Positions 9,257 to 18,416 are shown, counted from the first letter of the stretch. The stretch is DNA of 64,000 nucleotides from Thalassobacillus sp043497085 (GCA_043497085.1 JBIEKI010000001.1), one strand, 5' to 3'. Program-made: numbers and translations. The notes: generated by a model from the letters alone, not told the origin.

Positions 9257-9616
9257 ATGAAGAAAGCATACCGAATCAAAAAAAATGAAGAATTCCAACA
9301 GGTTTTCAAAAAGGGTAAATCGTTCGCTAATCGTCAATTGGTAATCTATTACTTGAAAAAAGAAGACCAGAATCATTTCCGGATCGGCTTGTCTGTAAGT
9401 AAACGTATTGGCGTTGCTGTAGTAAGGAACCAGATCAAACGATACTTAAGACAAGCTTTCCATGAGCTTGAAGACAATATCGATCCCAGGTATGATTTAA
9501 TTATCATTGCCCGTAAACCAACGAAAGATATGGATTTCCATCAAATGAAGAAAAGTCTTACCCATGTTTTGTCGAAATCAAAGTTATTATCGAAAGACAA
9601 TAAGTCTAAGATATAA
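9257..9616 (+). CDS. rnpA: Ribonuclease P protein component
   Basis: RnpA is the protein cofactor of RNase P, which matures tRNA 5' ends. The 119-residue basic protein has the family start MKKAYRIKKNEEFQQVFKKGKSF and the RNA-binding signature RNQIKRYLRQAF near residue 55. GTGGAGG precedes the ATG. It sits between rpmH and spoIIIJ as in other Firmicutes. Confidence 0.97.
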   Translation: MKKAYRIKKNEEFQQVFKKGKSFANRQLVIYYLKKEDQNHFRIGLSVSKRIGVAVVRNQIKRYLRQAFHELEDNIDPRYDLIIIARKPTKDMDFHQMKKSLTHVLSKSKLLSKDNKSKI

Positions 9617-9694
9617 TATAGAATTGAGTCCTATGAAAATGCTAAAATGTTTAAGAGAAAAGTAAATGAGTCAGGGAGTAAGGAGGAAGGGACG

Positions 9695-10459
9695 TTGCGT
9701 AAAAAGGTCTTGTGGCTGTTAGCCATGACTGGAATACTTACCGTTTTATCAGGGTGTACGCAGGTCAATGAAGACATCACTTCTGATAGTACGGGTTTTT
9801 GGAATGAATATGTTGTATGGCCTCTATCTCAAACTATCGAGTATTTTGCCGATATCACTGGTGAGAGCTATGGTCTGTCGATCATCATCATCACCATTAT
9901 CATTCGTTTGATATTGCTGCCGCTTAACGTTAAGCAATTGAAGAGTTCAAAAGCGATGCAGGATATCCAGCCGGAATTACAGGAGTTGCGTGAAAAGCAC
10001 AGCTCTAAAGATGCACAGACACAGCAAAAATTACAGCAGGAAACAATGCAGCTTTTCCAAAAGCATGGAGTGAATCCGCTGGCTGGCTGTTTGCCGCTGG
10101 TTGTCCAAATGCCGATTTTGATCGGTTTTTACCATGCAATCATGCGTACATCAGAAGTTGCCACCCATAGCTTTTTATGGATGGAGCTTGGTGAACCGAG
10201 CTATATTTTGGCTGTAGTGACAGCGGGAACCACGTTCTTGCAGCAAAAGCTGATGATGGCTGGTTCTACTGCGATGCAAAATCCGCAAATGACAATGATG
10301 CTTTACCTTATGCCGATCATGATTGGTACGTTTGCATTCTTTTTCCCATCAGCACTGGCCCTCTATTGGGTCGTCGGTAACTTGTTTATGATCGCGCAGA
10401 CGATATTCATCCGTAAACCGATGATGAAAGAACAAGAAACGGGAGGAAAAACTAAGTGA
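9695..10459 (+). CDS. spoIIIJ: Membrane protein insertase YidC/SpoIIIJ (lipoprotein)
   Basis: YidC-family insertases place proteins in the cytoplasmic membrane; the B. subtilis orthologue SpoIIIJ is also needed for forespore gene expression after engulfment. I chose TTG at 9695, eight bases after AGGAGG, which yields a lipoprotein signal with lipobox LSGC and lipidated Cys21. An ATG 48 bases upstream is in frame but lacks a ribosome site and would spoil the signal. The body has the 60KD_IMP domain with about five membrane segments and the conserved HGVNPLAGCLPLVVQMPILI. Length is 254 residues. It overlaps jag by 4 bases. Confidence 0.95.
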   Translation: MRKKVLWLLAMTGILTVLSGCTQVNEDITSDSTGFWNEYVVWPLSQTIEYFADITGESYGLSIIIITIIIRLILLPLNVKQLKSSKAMQDIQPELQELREKHSSKDAQTQQKLQQETMQLFQKHGVNPLAGCLPLVVQMPILIGFYHAIMRTSEVATHSFLWMELGEPSYILAVVTAGTTFLQQKLMMAGSTAMQNPQMTMMLYLMPIMIGTFAFFFPSALALYWVVGNLFMIAQTIFIRKPMMKEQETGGKTK

Positions 10460-11196
10460 AGCAAATAACTGCTACTGGACAAACAGTTGAGGAAGCGGTC
10501 CAATCAGCGTTAGAGCAGTTACAAACATCCAGGGACCTAGTAAAAGTGGATATTATCGATGAAGGTAAGAAAGGATTTTTTGGTTTTGGCAGTAAGCCGT
10601 CCATTGTCAAAGTTTCGAAGGTGGATCCTGAGGCGGATGACCAGGAACAAAAAATCAATGCAGAACAAGAAACTAAATCTGAAGTAAAGCAAGATACAAG
10701 AGAAGAACCAGAAATAAACGTCGCGGCTAAAAAAATGGATCAGCAAGAGGATGCCATTAAAGAAGCAGAACATTATATCAAAGGAATTGCAGAACAAATG
10801 GGTGCTCCGGTCGAGGTGAAAACCACTGTCCATGGCCGGGATATCCACTTTGAATTGATCGGTGAGAAAATCGCTTTATTGATTGGCAAACGTGGCCAGA
10901 CATTGAATGCATTACAATATTTGCTGCATTTGACGATTAACCGTAATACTGATCAATATTATACAGCAGTTCTCGATGCGGAAGGTTATAGGGACCGCCG
11001 GAAAGATACGCTGGAAACGTTGGCAAGCCGGCTATCGGAAAAAGCATTACGTACAAATGAGGATGTTAAGCTTGAACCGATGCCATCTTATGAGCGAAAA
11101 ATCATCCATACTGCCCTGCAAAATAATCAGCAGGTGGAGACCTATTCGGCTGGTAATGAACCTAAACGTTATGTGGTAATCCGTCCGTCAAAATAA
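10456..11196 (+). CDS. jag: RNA-binding protein Jag/KhpB
   Basis: A 246-residue RNA-binding protein with an N-terminal Jag_N domain (TGQTVEEAVQSALEQL, then GFFGFGSKP), an acidic linker at about residues 60-95, a KH domain with LIGKRGQTLNALQYLLHL, and a C-terminal R3H domain with MPSYERKIIHTAL. It starts with GTG at 10456, overlapping the spoIIIJ stop by 4 bases, so translation is coupled. In other Firmicutes KhpB/Jag pairs with KhpA and affects cell-wall growth and sporulation. Confidence 0.95.
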   Translation: MKQITATGQTVEEAVQSALEQLQTSRDLVKVDIIDEGKKGFFGFGSKPSIVKVSKVDPEADDQEQKINAEQETKSEVKQDTREEPEINVAAKKMDQQEDAIKEAEHYIKGIAEQMGAPVEVKTTVHGRDIHFELIGEKIALLIGKRGQTLNALQYLLHLTINRNTDQYYTAVLDAEGYRDRRKDTLETLASRLSEKALRTNEDVKLEPMPSYERKIIHTALQNNQQVETYSAGNEPKRYVVIRPSK

Positions 11197-11208
11197 TAGA
11201 TTTGTCAT

Positions 11209-11238
11209 TCCGTCAGTATTGCTGACGGATATTTTTTT
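11209..11238 (+). terminator. Terminator after jag
   Basis: CCGTCAG and CTGACGG form a perfect stem with a short loop, followed by TATTTTTTT. It closes the rpmH-rnpA-spoIIIJ-jag unit. Confidence 0.85.
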
Positions 11239-11287
11239 GTCTAAAGAATAAGCGACTGATCGAATACCGAAACTAACTTTATACACA

Positions 11288-11401
11288 TGTGGATAATAAG
11301 AATCGCATCCAAAAATGAGCTTGTTGATATCTTTTCAAATCAGATAGAAATATGATAATCTAATAAGTTAGTGACAATGAAAAATACATGTTTGTGGATA
11401 A
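11288..11401. promoter_or_regulatory. Pair of DnaA boxes upstream of mnmE
   Basis: Two perfect DnaA boxes (TGTGGATAA, reverse complement of TTATCCACA) lie at 11288-11296 and 11393-11401, in the same orientation and 105 bases apart, in the jag-mnmE gap. The spacing is ten helical turns. They may titrate DnaA or regulate mnmE. Confidence 0.7.
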
Positions 11402-11447
11402 CTTATATATATGAAATTGAAGTAGAAGAATGAAGGAGGTGGGCGTA

Positions 11448-12824
11448 TTGGAAACAGATACAATAACGGCTATATCAACACCCATGGGCGAAGGGGCCAT
11501 TGCTATTGTCCGTTTAAGCGGTCCTGAAGCCGTATCGATTTCTAATGAACTATTTCAAGGGAAAGATTTAGCTAAGGTCGATTCTCATACGATGCATTAT
11601 GGGAAAATCATTGATCCAGAAACAAATGAAGTAGCAGAAGAAGTCATGGTTTCGATCATGCGGGCGCCGAAAACTTTCACGAGGGAAGATGTCGTGGAAA
11701 TAAACTGTCACGGCGGGCTTGTTTCTGTCAATCGAGTACTGGAAATTGTGTTAGCGAAAGGCTCACGGCTTGCAGAACCTGGCGAATTCACGAAGCGAGC
11801 GTTTTTAAATGGTCGTATTGACCTCTCACAGGCAGAGGCAGTCATGGATTTGATCCGCGCTAAAACAGACAGGGCTATGAGTGTAGCTTTGAAACAAATG
11901 GATGGCAGGTTATCGAAATTAATTCAAAGCCTGCGTCAGCAATTGTTAGAAACGCTTGCTCATGTCGAGGTTAATATCGATTATCCGGAGTATGATGACG
12001 TAGAAGAGATGTCGCACAACATGATGGAAGTGAAAACAAAAGAAGTCCTTGAGGAAGTAAAAAAATTACTTCAGACCGCCCAGCAGGGGAAAATTCTTCG
12101 TGAAGGGCTGGCGACAGCAATCATTGGACGGCCGAATGTCGGGAAGTCTTCTTTGATGAATGCGCTCGTTCATGAGAATAAAGCGATTGTCACTGAGGTT
12201 CCAGGTACAACACGTGATGTGATTGAGGAATATGTAAACGTTCGTGGGGTACCGCTTCGCCTTGTCGATACTGCAGGAATACGTGAAACGGAAGATATTG
12301 TGGAGCGAATTGGTGTAGAGAAATCCAGGCAAGTGCTGAAGGAAGCTGATTTGATCCTGCTTGTGTTAAACTATGGAGATGAGCTGACGGCAGAAGATGA
12401 AAAACTCTTTGAAGCTGTAAGGGATTTAGATGTAATTGTCATCGTTAATAAAACCGATCTTGAACCGCGGCTGGATATGGAACGAGTCCATACTTTGGCA
12501 GACAAGCACCCTGTCATCACTACAGCGTTGCTTCACGAAAAAGGGATTGATGAATTGGAACAGGCAATCTCTCAAGTCTTCTTTGAAGGTGAATTGGACA
12601 CAGGGGATATGACATATGTATCGAATGTCCGTCATGTTCAGCTCTTGAAGCAAGCCAAGCAAGCTTTAGAAGATGCCCTCAACGGCATGGAGATGGATAT
12701 GCCGATTGATATGGTGCAAATAGATGTAACTCGTACATGGGAAATACTTGGAGAAATCGTTGGCGATACTATTCATGAAAGCTTGATTGATCAGCTTTTT
12801 TCCCAATTCTGCTTAGGAAAATAA
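11448..12824 (+). CDS. mnmE: tRNA uridine-5-carboxymethylaminomethyl(34) synthesis GTPase MnmE
   Basis: MnmE works with MnmG to modify the wobble uridine of several tRNAs. The 458-residue protein has an N-terminal folate-binding domain (DTITAISTPMGEGAIAIVRLSG), a helical domain, a G domain with GRPNVGKSSLMNAL, DTAGIRETED and NKTD, and the C-terminal FCLGK with its conserved Cys. The start is TTG at 11448: the ATG at 11430 overlaps the strong AAGGAGGTG ribosome site, and TTG gives the family's METDTITA start. mnmG follows 25 bases downstream. Confidence 0.96.
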   Translation: METDTITAISTPMGEGAIAIVRLSGPEAVSISNELFQGKDLAKVDSHTMHYGKIIDPETNEVAEEVMVSIMRAPKTFTREDVVEINCHGGLVSVNRVLEIVLAKGSRLAEPGEFTKRAFLNGRIDLSQAEAVMDLIRAKTDRAMSVALKQMDGRLSKLIQSLRQQLLETLAHVEVNIDYPEYDDVEEMSHNMMEVKTKEVLEEVKKLLQTAQQGKILREGLATAIIGRPNVGKSSLMNALVHENKAIVTEVPGTTRDVIEEYVNVRGVPLRLVDTAGIRETEDIVERIGVEKSRQVLKEADLILLVLNYGDELTAEDEKLFEAVRDLDVIVIVNKTDLEPRLDMERVHTLADKHPVITTALLHEKGIDELEQAISQVFFEGELDTGDMTYVSNVRHVQLLKQAKQALEDALNGMEMDMPIDMVQIDVTRTWEILGEIVGDTIHESLIDQLFSQFCLGK

Positions 12825-12849
12825 TTATTTAAAGGAGAGACAACAACCA

Positions 12850-14739
12850 ATGACTTACGATGCTGGACATTATGATGTGATCGTTATTGGTGCAGGTCAT
12901 GCAGGGTGTGAAGCAGCACTTGCTTCAGCAAAGCGGGGAGCAAAGACGCTGATGCTTACCTTGAACCTGGATTTGGTTGCTTTTATGCCGTGTAATCCGT
13001 CGATCGGAGGACCGGCAAAAGGTGTCGTCGTGCGTGAAATCGATGCGCTTGGCGGTGTGATGGGAAAAATCATTGATAAAACGCATATTCAGATGCGTAT
13101 GCTGAATACCAGAAAAGGCCCTGCTGTGCGTGCGTTGCGAGCACAGGCGGATAAACCACTATATATTCAGGAAATGAAAGAAACGTTAGAAAATCAGGAA
13201 AATCTGACATTGCGCCAGGGTATGGTTCAGCGCTTGATTGTTGAGGATAATGAAATCAAGGGTGTAGTGACAGAGACGAAAGCGGCTTATACTGCGAAGA
13301 CTGTTATTGTTACCACTGGTACATTTATGCGAGGAAAAGTAATTATCGGGGATTTGGAATATGAGAGTGGGCCTAATAACCAGCGTCCGACTGTAGCTTT
13401 ATCGGAGCATTTGGAAGAGCTGGGGATAAAGATGGTCCGTTTTAAAACCGGGACGCCAATGCGTGTCAACAGTCATACCATCGATTACTCTAAAACAGAG
13501 ATCCAGCCAGGTGATGAGGAACCACGGGCATTTTCTTATGAAACCACCGAATTCATCATGGATCAGATTCCATGCTGGCTTACCTATACGAATGAGTACA
13601 CCCATCAAATCATCGACGAAAATCTAGGGTTGTCACCGATGTATTCCGGAATGATCAAAGGGACAGGACCGCGTTATTGTCCTTCGATCGAAGACAAAGT
13701 GGTACGTTTCCACGATAAACCACGTCACCAGATTTTCCTGGAGCCAGAAGGGCGGAACACGGAAGAGGTCTATGTACAAGGACTCTCCACATCCCTTCCT
13801 GAATTCATACAGAAAAAGATGATAGAAACAGTACCAGGGCTTGAAAAAGCAGAAATCATGCGTGCCGGCTATGCCATTGAATATGATTCTGTCGTACCGA
13901 CTCAGCTATGGCCTACCTTGGAAACGAAAAATATCAAAGGCCTATTCACAGCTGGGCAAATCAATGGAACTTCTGGTTATGAGGAAGCTGCTGCCCAAGG
14001 AATCATGTCAGGAATCAATGCTGCTGCCAAAGCACTTGATCTTGAACCGGTAATCCTTGACCGTTCACAAGCATATATCGGAGTGCTGATCGACGATCTG
14101 GTTACAAAAGGAACCAATGAACCTTATCGTCTGCTTACGTCCCGTGCCGAGTTCCGGCTGATGCTACGTCATGATAATGCTGACTTGCGTCTCACGGAAA
14201 TCGGTCATCAGCTGGGCATGATCACCGAAGAACGTTATGAAAAGTTCCAGGAGAAAAAGCGGTTGATCGAAGAAGAACGGAAACGTTTAGACGGGGTCAT
14301 TTTAAAGCCGGAAGAAAAAGTTCAGCGTATCATCGAACAAGCAGGCGGCACACCGTTGAAAGAAGCTGTCCGTGCCTCTGATTTGTTGCGAAGACCGGAA
14401 ATGAAGTATGATATGATCGAAACCTTGACAGCACCTGAAAAAGACCTTCCTGATGACGTCAAAGAACAGGTCGAAATCCAAACGAAATATTCAGGCTACA
14501 TTACGAAAGCCTTACAGCAAATTGAACGAATGAAAAAGATGGACGATAAGAAAATACCAGATAATATCGATTATGATGCCATCAATGGTTTAGCTACGGA
14601 AGCCCGCGAGAAATTGAAAGAAGTCCGTCCACTTTCTGTAGGTCAGGCTTCCCGTATTTCAGGAGTTAACCCTTCTGATGTTTCGATCTTACTTGTCTAT
14701 ATCGAACAAGGAAAGATTGCACGCGTATCCAACGAATAA
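12850..14739 (+). CDS. mnmG: tRNA uridine-5-carboxymethylaminomethyl(34) synthesis enzyme MnmG
   Basis: MnmG (GidA) is the FAD- and NADH-dependent partner of MnmE in wobble-uridine modification. The 629-residue product has the FAD-binding VIGAGHAGCEAALASAKRG near the start, the GidA signature GPKYCPSIEDKV-like GPRYCPSIEDKVVRF near residue 275, and a helical C-terminal region ending LLVYIEQGKIARVSNE. AAAGGAGAG precedes the ATG. It is followed by rsmG after 19 bases. Confidence 0.97.
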   Translation: MTYDAGHYDVIVIGAGHAGCEAALASAKRGAKTLMLTLNLDLVAFMPCNPSIGGPAKGVVVREIDALGGVMGKIIDKTHIQMRMLNTRKGPAVRALRAQADKPLYIQEMKETLENQENLTLRQGMVQRLIVEDNEIKGVVTETKAAYTAKTVIVTTGTFMRGKVIIGDLEYESGPNNQRPTVALSEHLEELGIKMVRFKTGTPMRVNSHTIDYSKTEIQPGDEEPRAFSYETTEFIMDQIPCWLTYTNEYTHQIIDENLGLSPMYSGMIKGTGPRYCPSIEDKVVRFHDKPRHQIFLEPEGRNTEEVYVQGLSTSLPEFIQKKMIETVPGLEKAEIMRAGYAIEYDSVVPTQLWPTLETKNIKGLFTAGQINGTSGYEEAAAQGIMSGINAAAKALDLEPVILDRSQAYIGVLIDDLVTKGTNEPYRLLTSRAEFRLMLRHDNADLRLTEIGHQLGMITEERYEKFQEKKRLIEEERKRLDGVILKPEEKVQRIIEQAGGTPLKEAVRASDLLRRPEMKYDMIETLTAPEKDLPDDVKEQVEIQTKYSGYITKALQQIERMKKMDDKKIPDNIDYDAINGLATEAREKLKEVRPLSVGQASRISGVNPSDVSILLVYIEQGKIARVSNE

Positions 14740-14758
14740 GAAAAGAAAGGATGGACCA

Positions 14759-15475
14759 ATGGATAAGCATACCTTTCTAACCAAGCTGAAAGAACAAGGA
14801 ATCGAATTGAATGAACAACAACAACGGCAATTCCAGCAATATTATGAAATCCTGGTGGAATGGAATGAAAAAATGAACCTGACTGCCATCACAGATGAGG
14901 AAGGCGTCTACTTGAAGCATTTTTATGATTCTATTACCGCTGCTTTCTACCATGATTTCACGAAACCTTTACAAATTTGTGATGTTGGAGCGGGGGCTGG
15001 ATTTCCCAGCCTTCCTCTTAAGATCGTTTTCCCCCATTTGAAAGTGACGATTGTTGATTCATTACAGAAACGGATTACCTTTTTAAATCACTTAGCCCAT
15101 GAATTAGAACTGAGTGATGTCGCATTTTATCATGATCGAGCGGAAAACTTCGGAAAGAACAGCAAGTTCCGGGAGAGCTATGACATTGTCATGGCTCGAG
15201 CCGTTGCCAGGCTTTCCGTATTGAGTGAATTATGCCTGCCGCTAACCCAAAAAGGCGGACTATTCATTGCGATGAAAGGCCCGAATTTGTCAGATGAACT
15301 CGAAGATGCTCAACTTGCGATCCGTACTGTCGGCGGTGAAGTAGCTCAGGTGCACACCTTTGAACTGCCGGAAGAAAATAGCGAACGGAATATTGCTTTG
15401 ATAGAAAAACGCCGTAAGACTCCTAAAAAATATCCAAGAAAAGCTGGCGTTCCTAACAAAACGCCGATTCAATAA
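14759..15475 (+). CDS. rsmG: 16S rRNA (guanine(527)-N(7))-methyltransferase RsmG
   Basis: RsmG (GidB) methylates G527 of 16S rRNA; its loss gives low-level streptomycin resistance in several bacteria. The 238-residue product contains the SAM-binding segment ICDVGAGAGFPSLPLKI and VMARAVARL. ATG 14759, behind AAAGAAAGG, gives a length matching the B. subtilis protein; the in-frame extension to 14678 would lie inside mnmG. Terminator hairpins follow directly. Confidence 0.96.
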   Translation: MDKHTFLTKLKEQGIELNEQQQRQFQQYYEILVEWNEKMNLTAITDEEGVYLKHFYDSITAAFYHDFTKPLQICDVGAGAGFPSLPLKIVFPHLKVTIVDSLQKRITFLNHLAHELELSDVAFYHDRAENFGKNSKFRESYDIVMARAVARLSVLSELCLPLTQKGGLFIAMKGPNLSDELEDAQLAIRTVGGEVAQVHTFELPEENSERNIALIEKRRKTPKKYPRKAGVPNKTPIQ

Positions 15476-15560
15476 CAGGTTTTTTTCAGAAGAACCTGCT
15501 TTTCCTAATCAAATAGGCTTTCTTTGGTACCGTACCTCAAATAGGTACGGTTTTTATTTT
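15476..15560 (+). terminator. Two terminator hairpins after rsmG
   Basis: A weak hairpin (CAGGTT with AACCTG, 15476-15498, then CTTTT) is followed by a strong one: ACCGTACCT with AGGTACGGT at 15529-15551 and a T-rich tail. Together they end the mnmE-mnmG-rsmG operon. Confidence 0.8.
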
Positions 15561-15589
15561 GACTCTGTTAAACGCAGTTGTTGATTTTC

Positions 15590-15856
15590 CATAAGAGGCT
15601 TATTCAACAAAAGGGCCGAATTATGGAAGACTCGATTTCGAGATGTTTATCTGAATAAAGGTCCTGTGGGGAACGACTCCCTTTCCGCGGGCATGCGCTG
15701 AGCCTACTCAGACTTCGTCTTCCGGGGTCTCATCTGTCATTTTCATCCCGCAGGAGTCTCGCCGTTCCCCTCCGGACCATCCCATTCTTCTCATCGTAAC
15801 GGCCTCATTTGTCTCGAAACTGAGTCTTCAGCAAAAGGGAGCTTAACTGTAAAATC
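15590..15856 (-). repeat. Dispersed intergenic repeat, copy 1 (inverted orientation)
   Basis: Read on the minus strand, this stretch begins with TTACAGTTAAGCTCCC, passes through CTCAGTTTCGAGA, an internal GC-rich part with GGCGAGACTCCTGCGGG and CTCAGCGCATGCCCGCGG, and ends with ATCTCGAAATCGAGTCTTC and AAGCCTCTTATGG. The same segments recur at 28573-29180. It has no convincing open frame. It fills most of the 473-base gap between rsmG and the lrgA-like gene. Confidence 0.75.
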
Positions 15857-15948
15857 AAACCGGAAGATATTTAAAAAAGCGTCTGGAATAGTCGATACAT
15901 CCACCAGATGATATACTGAGCGAATAATATAAAAAGAAAGGGTTCATC

Positions 15949-16320
15949 ATGAATAAAGCAGTTACTATCATCGTACAATTCATCGGTCTATACTTCCTGT
16001 ACTGGTTGGGATCAGCAATTCAGAAGATGCTAAACCTGTTCATCCCGGGCAGTGTCATAGGGCTCATCCTCCTTTTCGTGCTCCTTTCCTTTAAAGTAGT
16101 ATCGGAACGCTGGATACAACAAGGAGCGGGATTCATGATCACCCATCTTCCGTTCTTCTTCATTCCGGCAACCGTAGGCGTCATCAGCTATGCCTATATT
16201 TTCAAAGGAAAAGGCATACTTCTGATTGCCATCGGGATGTTAAGCACGATGCTCGTCATGGGATTGTCAGGAGCCATCGCACAAATAATGGTACAGAAAA
16301 AGGAGGGGTCCTATGAGTAA
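15949..16320 (+). CDS. CidA/LrgA family membrane protein
   Basis: A 123-residue hydrophobic protein with four predicted membrane segments and the family core FIPGSVIGLILLFVLL followed by MITHLPFFFIPATVGVI. CidA/LrgA proteins are small holin-like membrane proteins tied to autolysis, cell-death balance and, in Bacillus, pyruvate or export traffic. It overlaps the LrgB-like gene by 8 bases, forming the usual A-B pair. This pair lies between rsmG and noc, where B. subtilis has no such genes, so it looks like a lineage-specific addition. Whether it is Lrg- or Cid-type cannot be told from sequence alone. Confidence 0.88.
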   Translation: MNKAVTIIVQFIGLYFLYWLGSAIQKMLNLFIPGSVIGLILLFVLLSFKVVSERWIQQGAGFMITHLPFFFIPATVGVISYAYIFKGKGILLIAIGMLSTMLVMGLSGAIAQIMVQKKEGSYE

Positions 16321-17002
16321 TTTCATTATCGGACTCGCCGTCATTGTTGCAACGATACTCATATATTGGGGATCCGTTAATGTCTATAAAAAGTTTCGTT
16401 ATATCTACACTGTCCCGATCATTTCTTCTACGCTCGTGACGATCGTTATTCTGCTTGTATTTCAAATATCCTATGAAACCTACATGATCGGTGGCCAGTT
16501 GATTGACCATTTACTTGGTCCTGCGGTCGTAGGGTTAGCTTACCCGCTCTATCAGTATCGGGACATTTTAAAAAGAATGCTGCTTCCGGTTGTGACGGGA
16601 ACGTTTATCGGTGCTGTCGTCGGTATTACTTCTGGACTTCTCCTCAGCAAGTGGGCAGGATTCAGTGAGTTAATTATTAACTCGATCGTCCCCAAATCCG
16701 TCACCACTCCAGTCGCCATGGCCATCGCAGAAACGACCGGTGGCGCCATGCCTTTGGCAGCGGTGTTTGTCATGATCGCCGGCATAGGGGGTGTATTGAT
16801 CCATCCGTTTGTTTGGCGCTCTTTCCGTCTCACCCATTATATTGGGCGAGGTGTGGGTATGGGCAGTGCTTCCCATGCCATCGGTACGGCGACATCCATG
16901 GAACGCGACGATCTGGAGGGATCTATAAGTACGATCGCCATGGTACTGAGCGCTGTCATCGTCTCTATGATCGCCCCGGGTCTTAGCGTATTGCTGCTGT
17001 GA
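16313..17002 (+). CDS. LrgB/CidB family membrane protein
   Basis: A 229-residue polytopic protein with the LrgB family segments LGPAVVGLAYPLYQ, KSVTTPVAMAIAETTGG and GMGSASHAIGTA. LrgB proteins act with LrgA/CidA partners at the membrane and influence murein hydrolase activity and metabolite transport. AAGGAGGGG lies within the end of the preceding gene, and the 8-base overlap implies coupled translation. No regulator (LytST-type or LysR-type) is adjacent. Confidence 0.88.
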   Translation: MSNFIIGLAVIVATILIYWGSVNVYKKFRYIYTVPIISSTLVTIVILLVFQISYETYMIGGQLIDHLLGPAVVGLAYPLYQYRDILKRMLLPVVTGTFIGAVVGITSGLLLSKWAGFSELIINSIVPKSVTTPVAMAIAETTGGAMPLAAVFVMIAGIGGVLIHPFVWRSFRLTHYIGRGVGMGSASHAIGTATSMERDDLEGSISTIAMVLSAVIVSMIAPGLSVLLL

Positions 17003-17176
17003 TAAGCAATGAAGGAAAATGGATTTATCGTATAAAAAAAGAATAAGTGGAACACAGAGTTTTTTATATAAAATGGTTTCTATCAAGCTATTAAATTTGT
17101 AAATTATGATTCGTGGTGATACTTTTTAATAGATAATTATGATAAAATAGGGAAAGAAATGAAAAGGCATACTCGT

Positions 17177-17210
17177 GCGCAGCAGTCTTCCGATTCTGCA
17201 GCGCTTTTTT
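17177..17210 (+). terminator. Terminator-like hairpin in the noc leader
   Basis: GCGCAGCAG and CTGCAGCGC pair with a one-base bulge and are followed by six Ts. It lies between the lrgAB pair and noc; it may terminate upstream transcription or attenuate noc. Confidence 0.45.
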
Positions 17211-17224
17211 CTATAATCAGTCAT

Positions 17225-17240
17225 TGTTTCACGTGGAACG
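17225..17240. promoter_or_regulatory. Degenerate parS-like site upstream of noc
   Basis: TGTTTCACGTGGAACG matches the 16-base parS consensus TGTTTCACGTGAAACA at 14 positions and keeps the central CACGTG. It lies 45 bases before noc, so Spo0J binding here could also touch noc expression. Confidence 0.5.
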
Positions 17241-17285
17241 AACCAATACTTGAGTGTGCTGCTCGCAAAAAGGTGGTGTCTGAAC

Positions 17286-18167
17286 ATGTTACATCCTTTC
17301 AGTCGCTTATTTGGCCTGGGAGATAAACCAGATTCTGATTCGGAACCCGAAGCAGAGGCTTTAGATGAAAAAGAATATCATGCGGATGAGGTCGTCCACA
17401 TTCCAGTCAACCGTGTACAGCCGAACCGGTATCAGCCAAGGGCTGTTTTTAATGCGGAAAAAATAGCTGAACTGGCACAGACCATCCATACCCATGGCAT
17501 GATTCAGCCAATCGTCGTCCGACGTCTGGATGAAGAAAATTATGAATTGATTGCCGGGGAACGACGGTGGAGAGCTGTGCAATCTTTAGGTTGGGAAGAT
17601 GTCCCTGCGATACTTAGAGAAATGAATGATGCAGAGACGGCATCCGTTGCTTTGATTGAAAACCTTCAACGGGAAGAGTTATCAGTCATTGAAGAAGCAG
17701 CGGCGTATGCACGTTTGATTGAAATCCATGAGTTGACACAGGAAGCACTTGCTCAACGTCTTGGGAAAAGCCAATCGACGATTGCCAATAAGATGCGATT
17801 ACTTAAGCTCCCTGAAGTGGTTCAGCAGGCTATCATGGATAAAGAGATAACAGAACGCCATGCACGTGCGTTGATTGCTGTTAAAAACAATCCTGAACTG
17901 CAAGAAAAAATCCTGCACGAAATTATTGAAAAACAACTGAACGTCAAGCAAACGGAAGAGCGTATCAAAAAAGAAACAGAAGAGAAGAAACCGAAGAAGA
18001 AGCCACGGATGAAAGGCGTCAATAAAGATATCCGTATTGCAATGAATACGATTCGCCAATCGTTGAATATGGTGAATGATACTGGAATCAATTTAGAAAC
18101 AGACGAACAGGATCATGATGATTATTACCAGATCACGATAAAAATACCGAAGAAAAATCAGAAATAA
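17286..18167 (+). CDS. noc: Nucleoid occlusion protein Noc
   Basis: Noc is a ParB-family CTPase-type DNA-binding protein that blocks division over the nucleoid. The 293-residue product starts MLHPFSRLFGLGDKP, matching the short amphipathic membrane-targeting helix of B. subtilis Noc, then has the ParB N-domain (RVQPNRYQPR, ELIAGERRWRAVQ, ALIENLQREELSVIEEA) and helix-turn-helix LTQEALAQRLGKSQSTIANK. ATG 17286, nine bases after AAGGTGG, is the right start; the 12-residue upstream extension would disrupt the helix. Its place beside soj-spo0J separates it from Spo0J. Confidence 0.95.
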   Translation: MLHPFSRLFGLGDKPDSDSEPEAEALDEKEYHADEVVHIPVNRVQPNRYQPRAVFNAEKIAELAQTIHTHGMIQPIVVRRLDEENYELIAGERRWRAVQSLGWEDVPAILREMNDAETASVALIENLQREELSVIEEAAAYARLIEIHELTQEALAQRLGKSQSTIANKMRLLKLPEVVQQAIMDKEITERHARALIAVKNNPELQEKILHEIIEKQLNVKQTEERIKKETEEKKPKKKPRMKGVNKDIRIAMNTIRQSLNMVNDTGINLETDEQDHDDYYQITIKIPKKNQK

Positions 18168-18175
18168 TCTTTTTA

Positions 18176-18210
18176 TTCCCATCTTCTGTTTGGAAAGATG
18201 GGGATTTTTT
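18176..18210 (+). terminator. Terminator after noc
   Basis: TTCCCATCTT pairs with AAGATGGGGA and is followed by six Ts, just after the noc stop. Confidence 0.85.
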
Positions 18211-18416
18211 AATAAAAAGCTTTATCACTTGGGCGTGAAGTTGCTCTCATATGATAAGGGAATCTAGTTATTCCCCGTGGATTTTATAAATTCGAAGTCA
18301 GAATATATAAAAAAGTGATAGAATAGATGTTGACTCTTTAGAGATTTTTACGAACAGGTGCGATTAACCCTTCGGCCTGTGTTGTTTGATATATCGAGAA
18401 GTAGGTAGGTGACATC

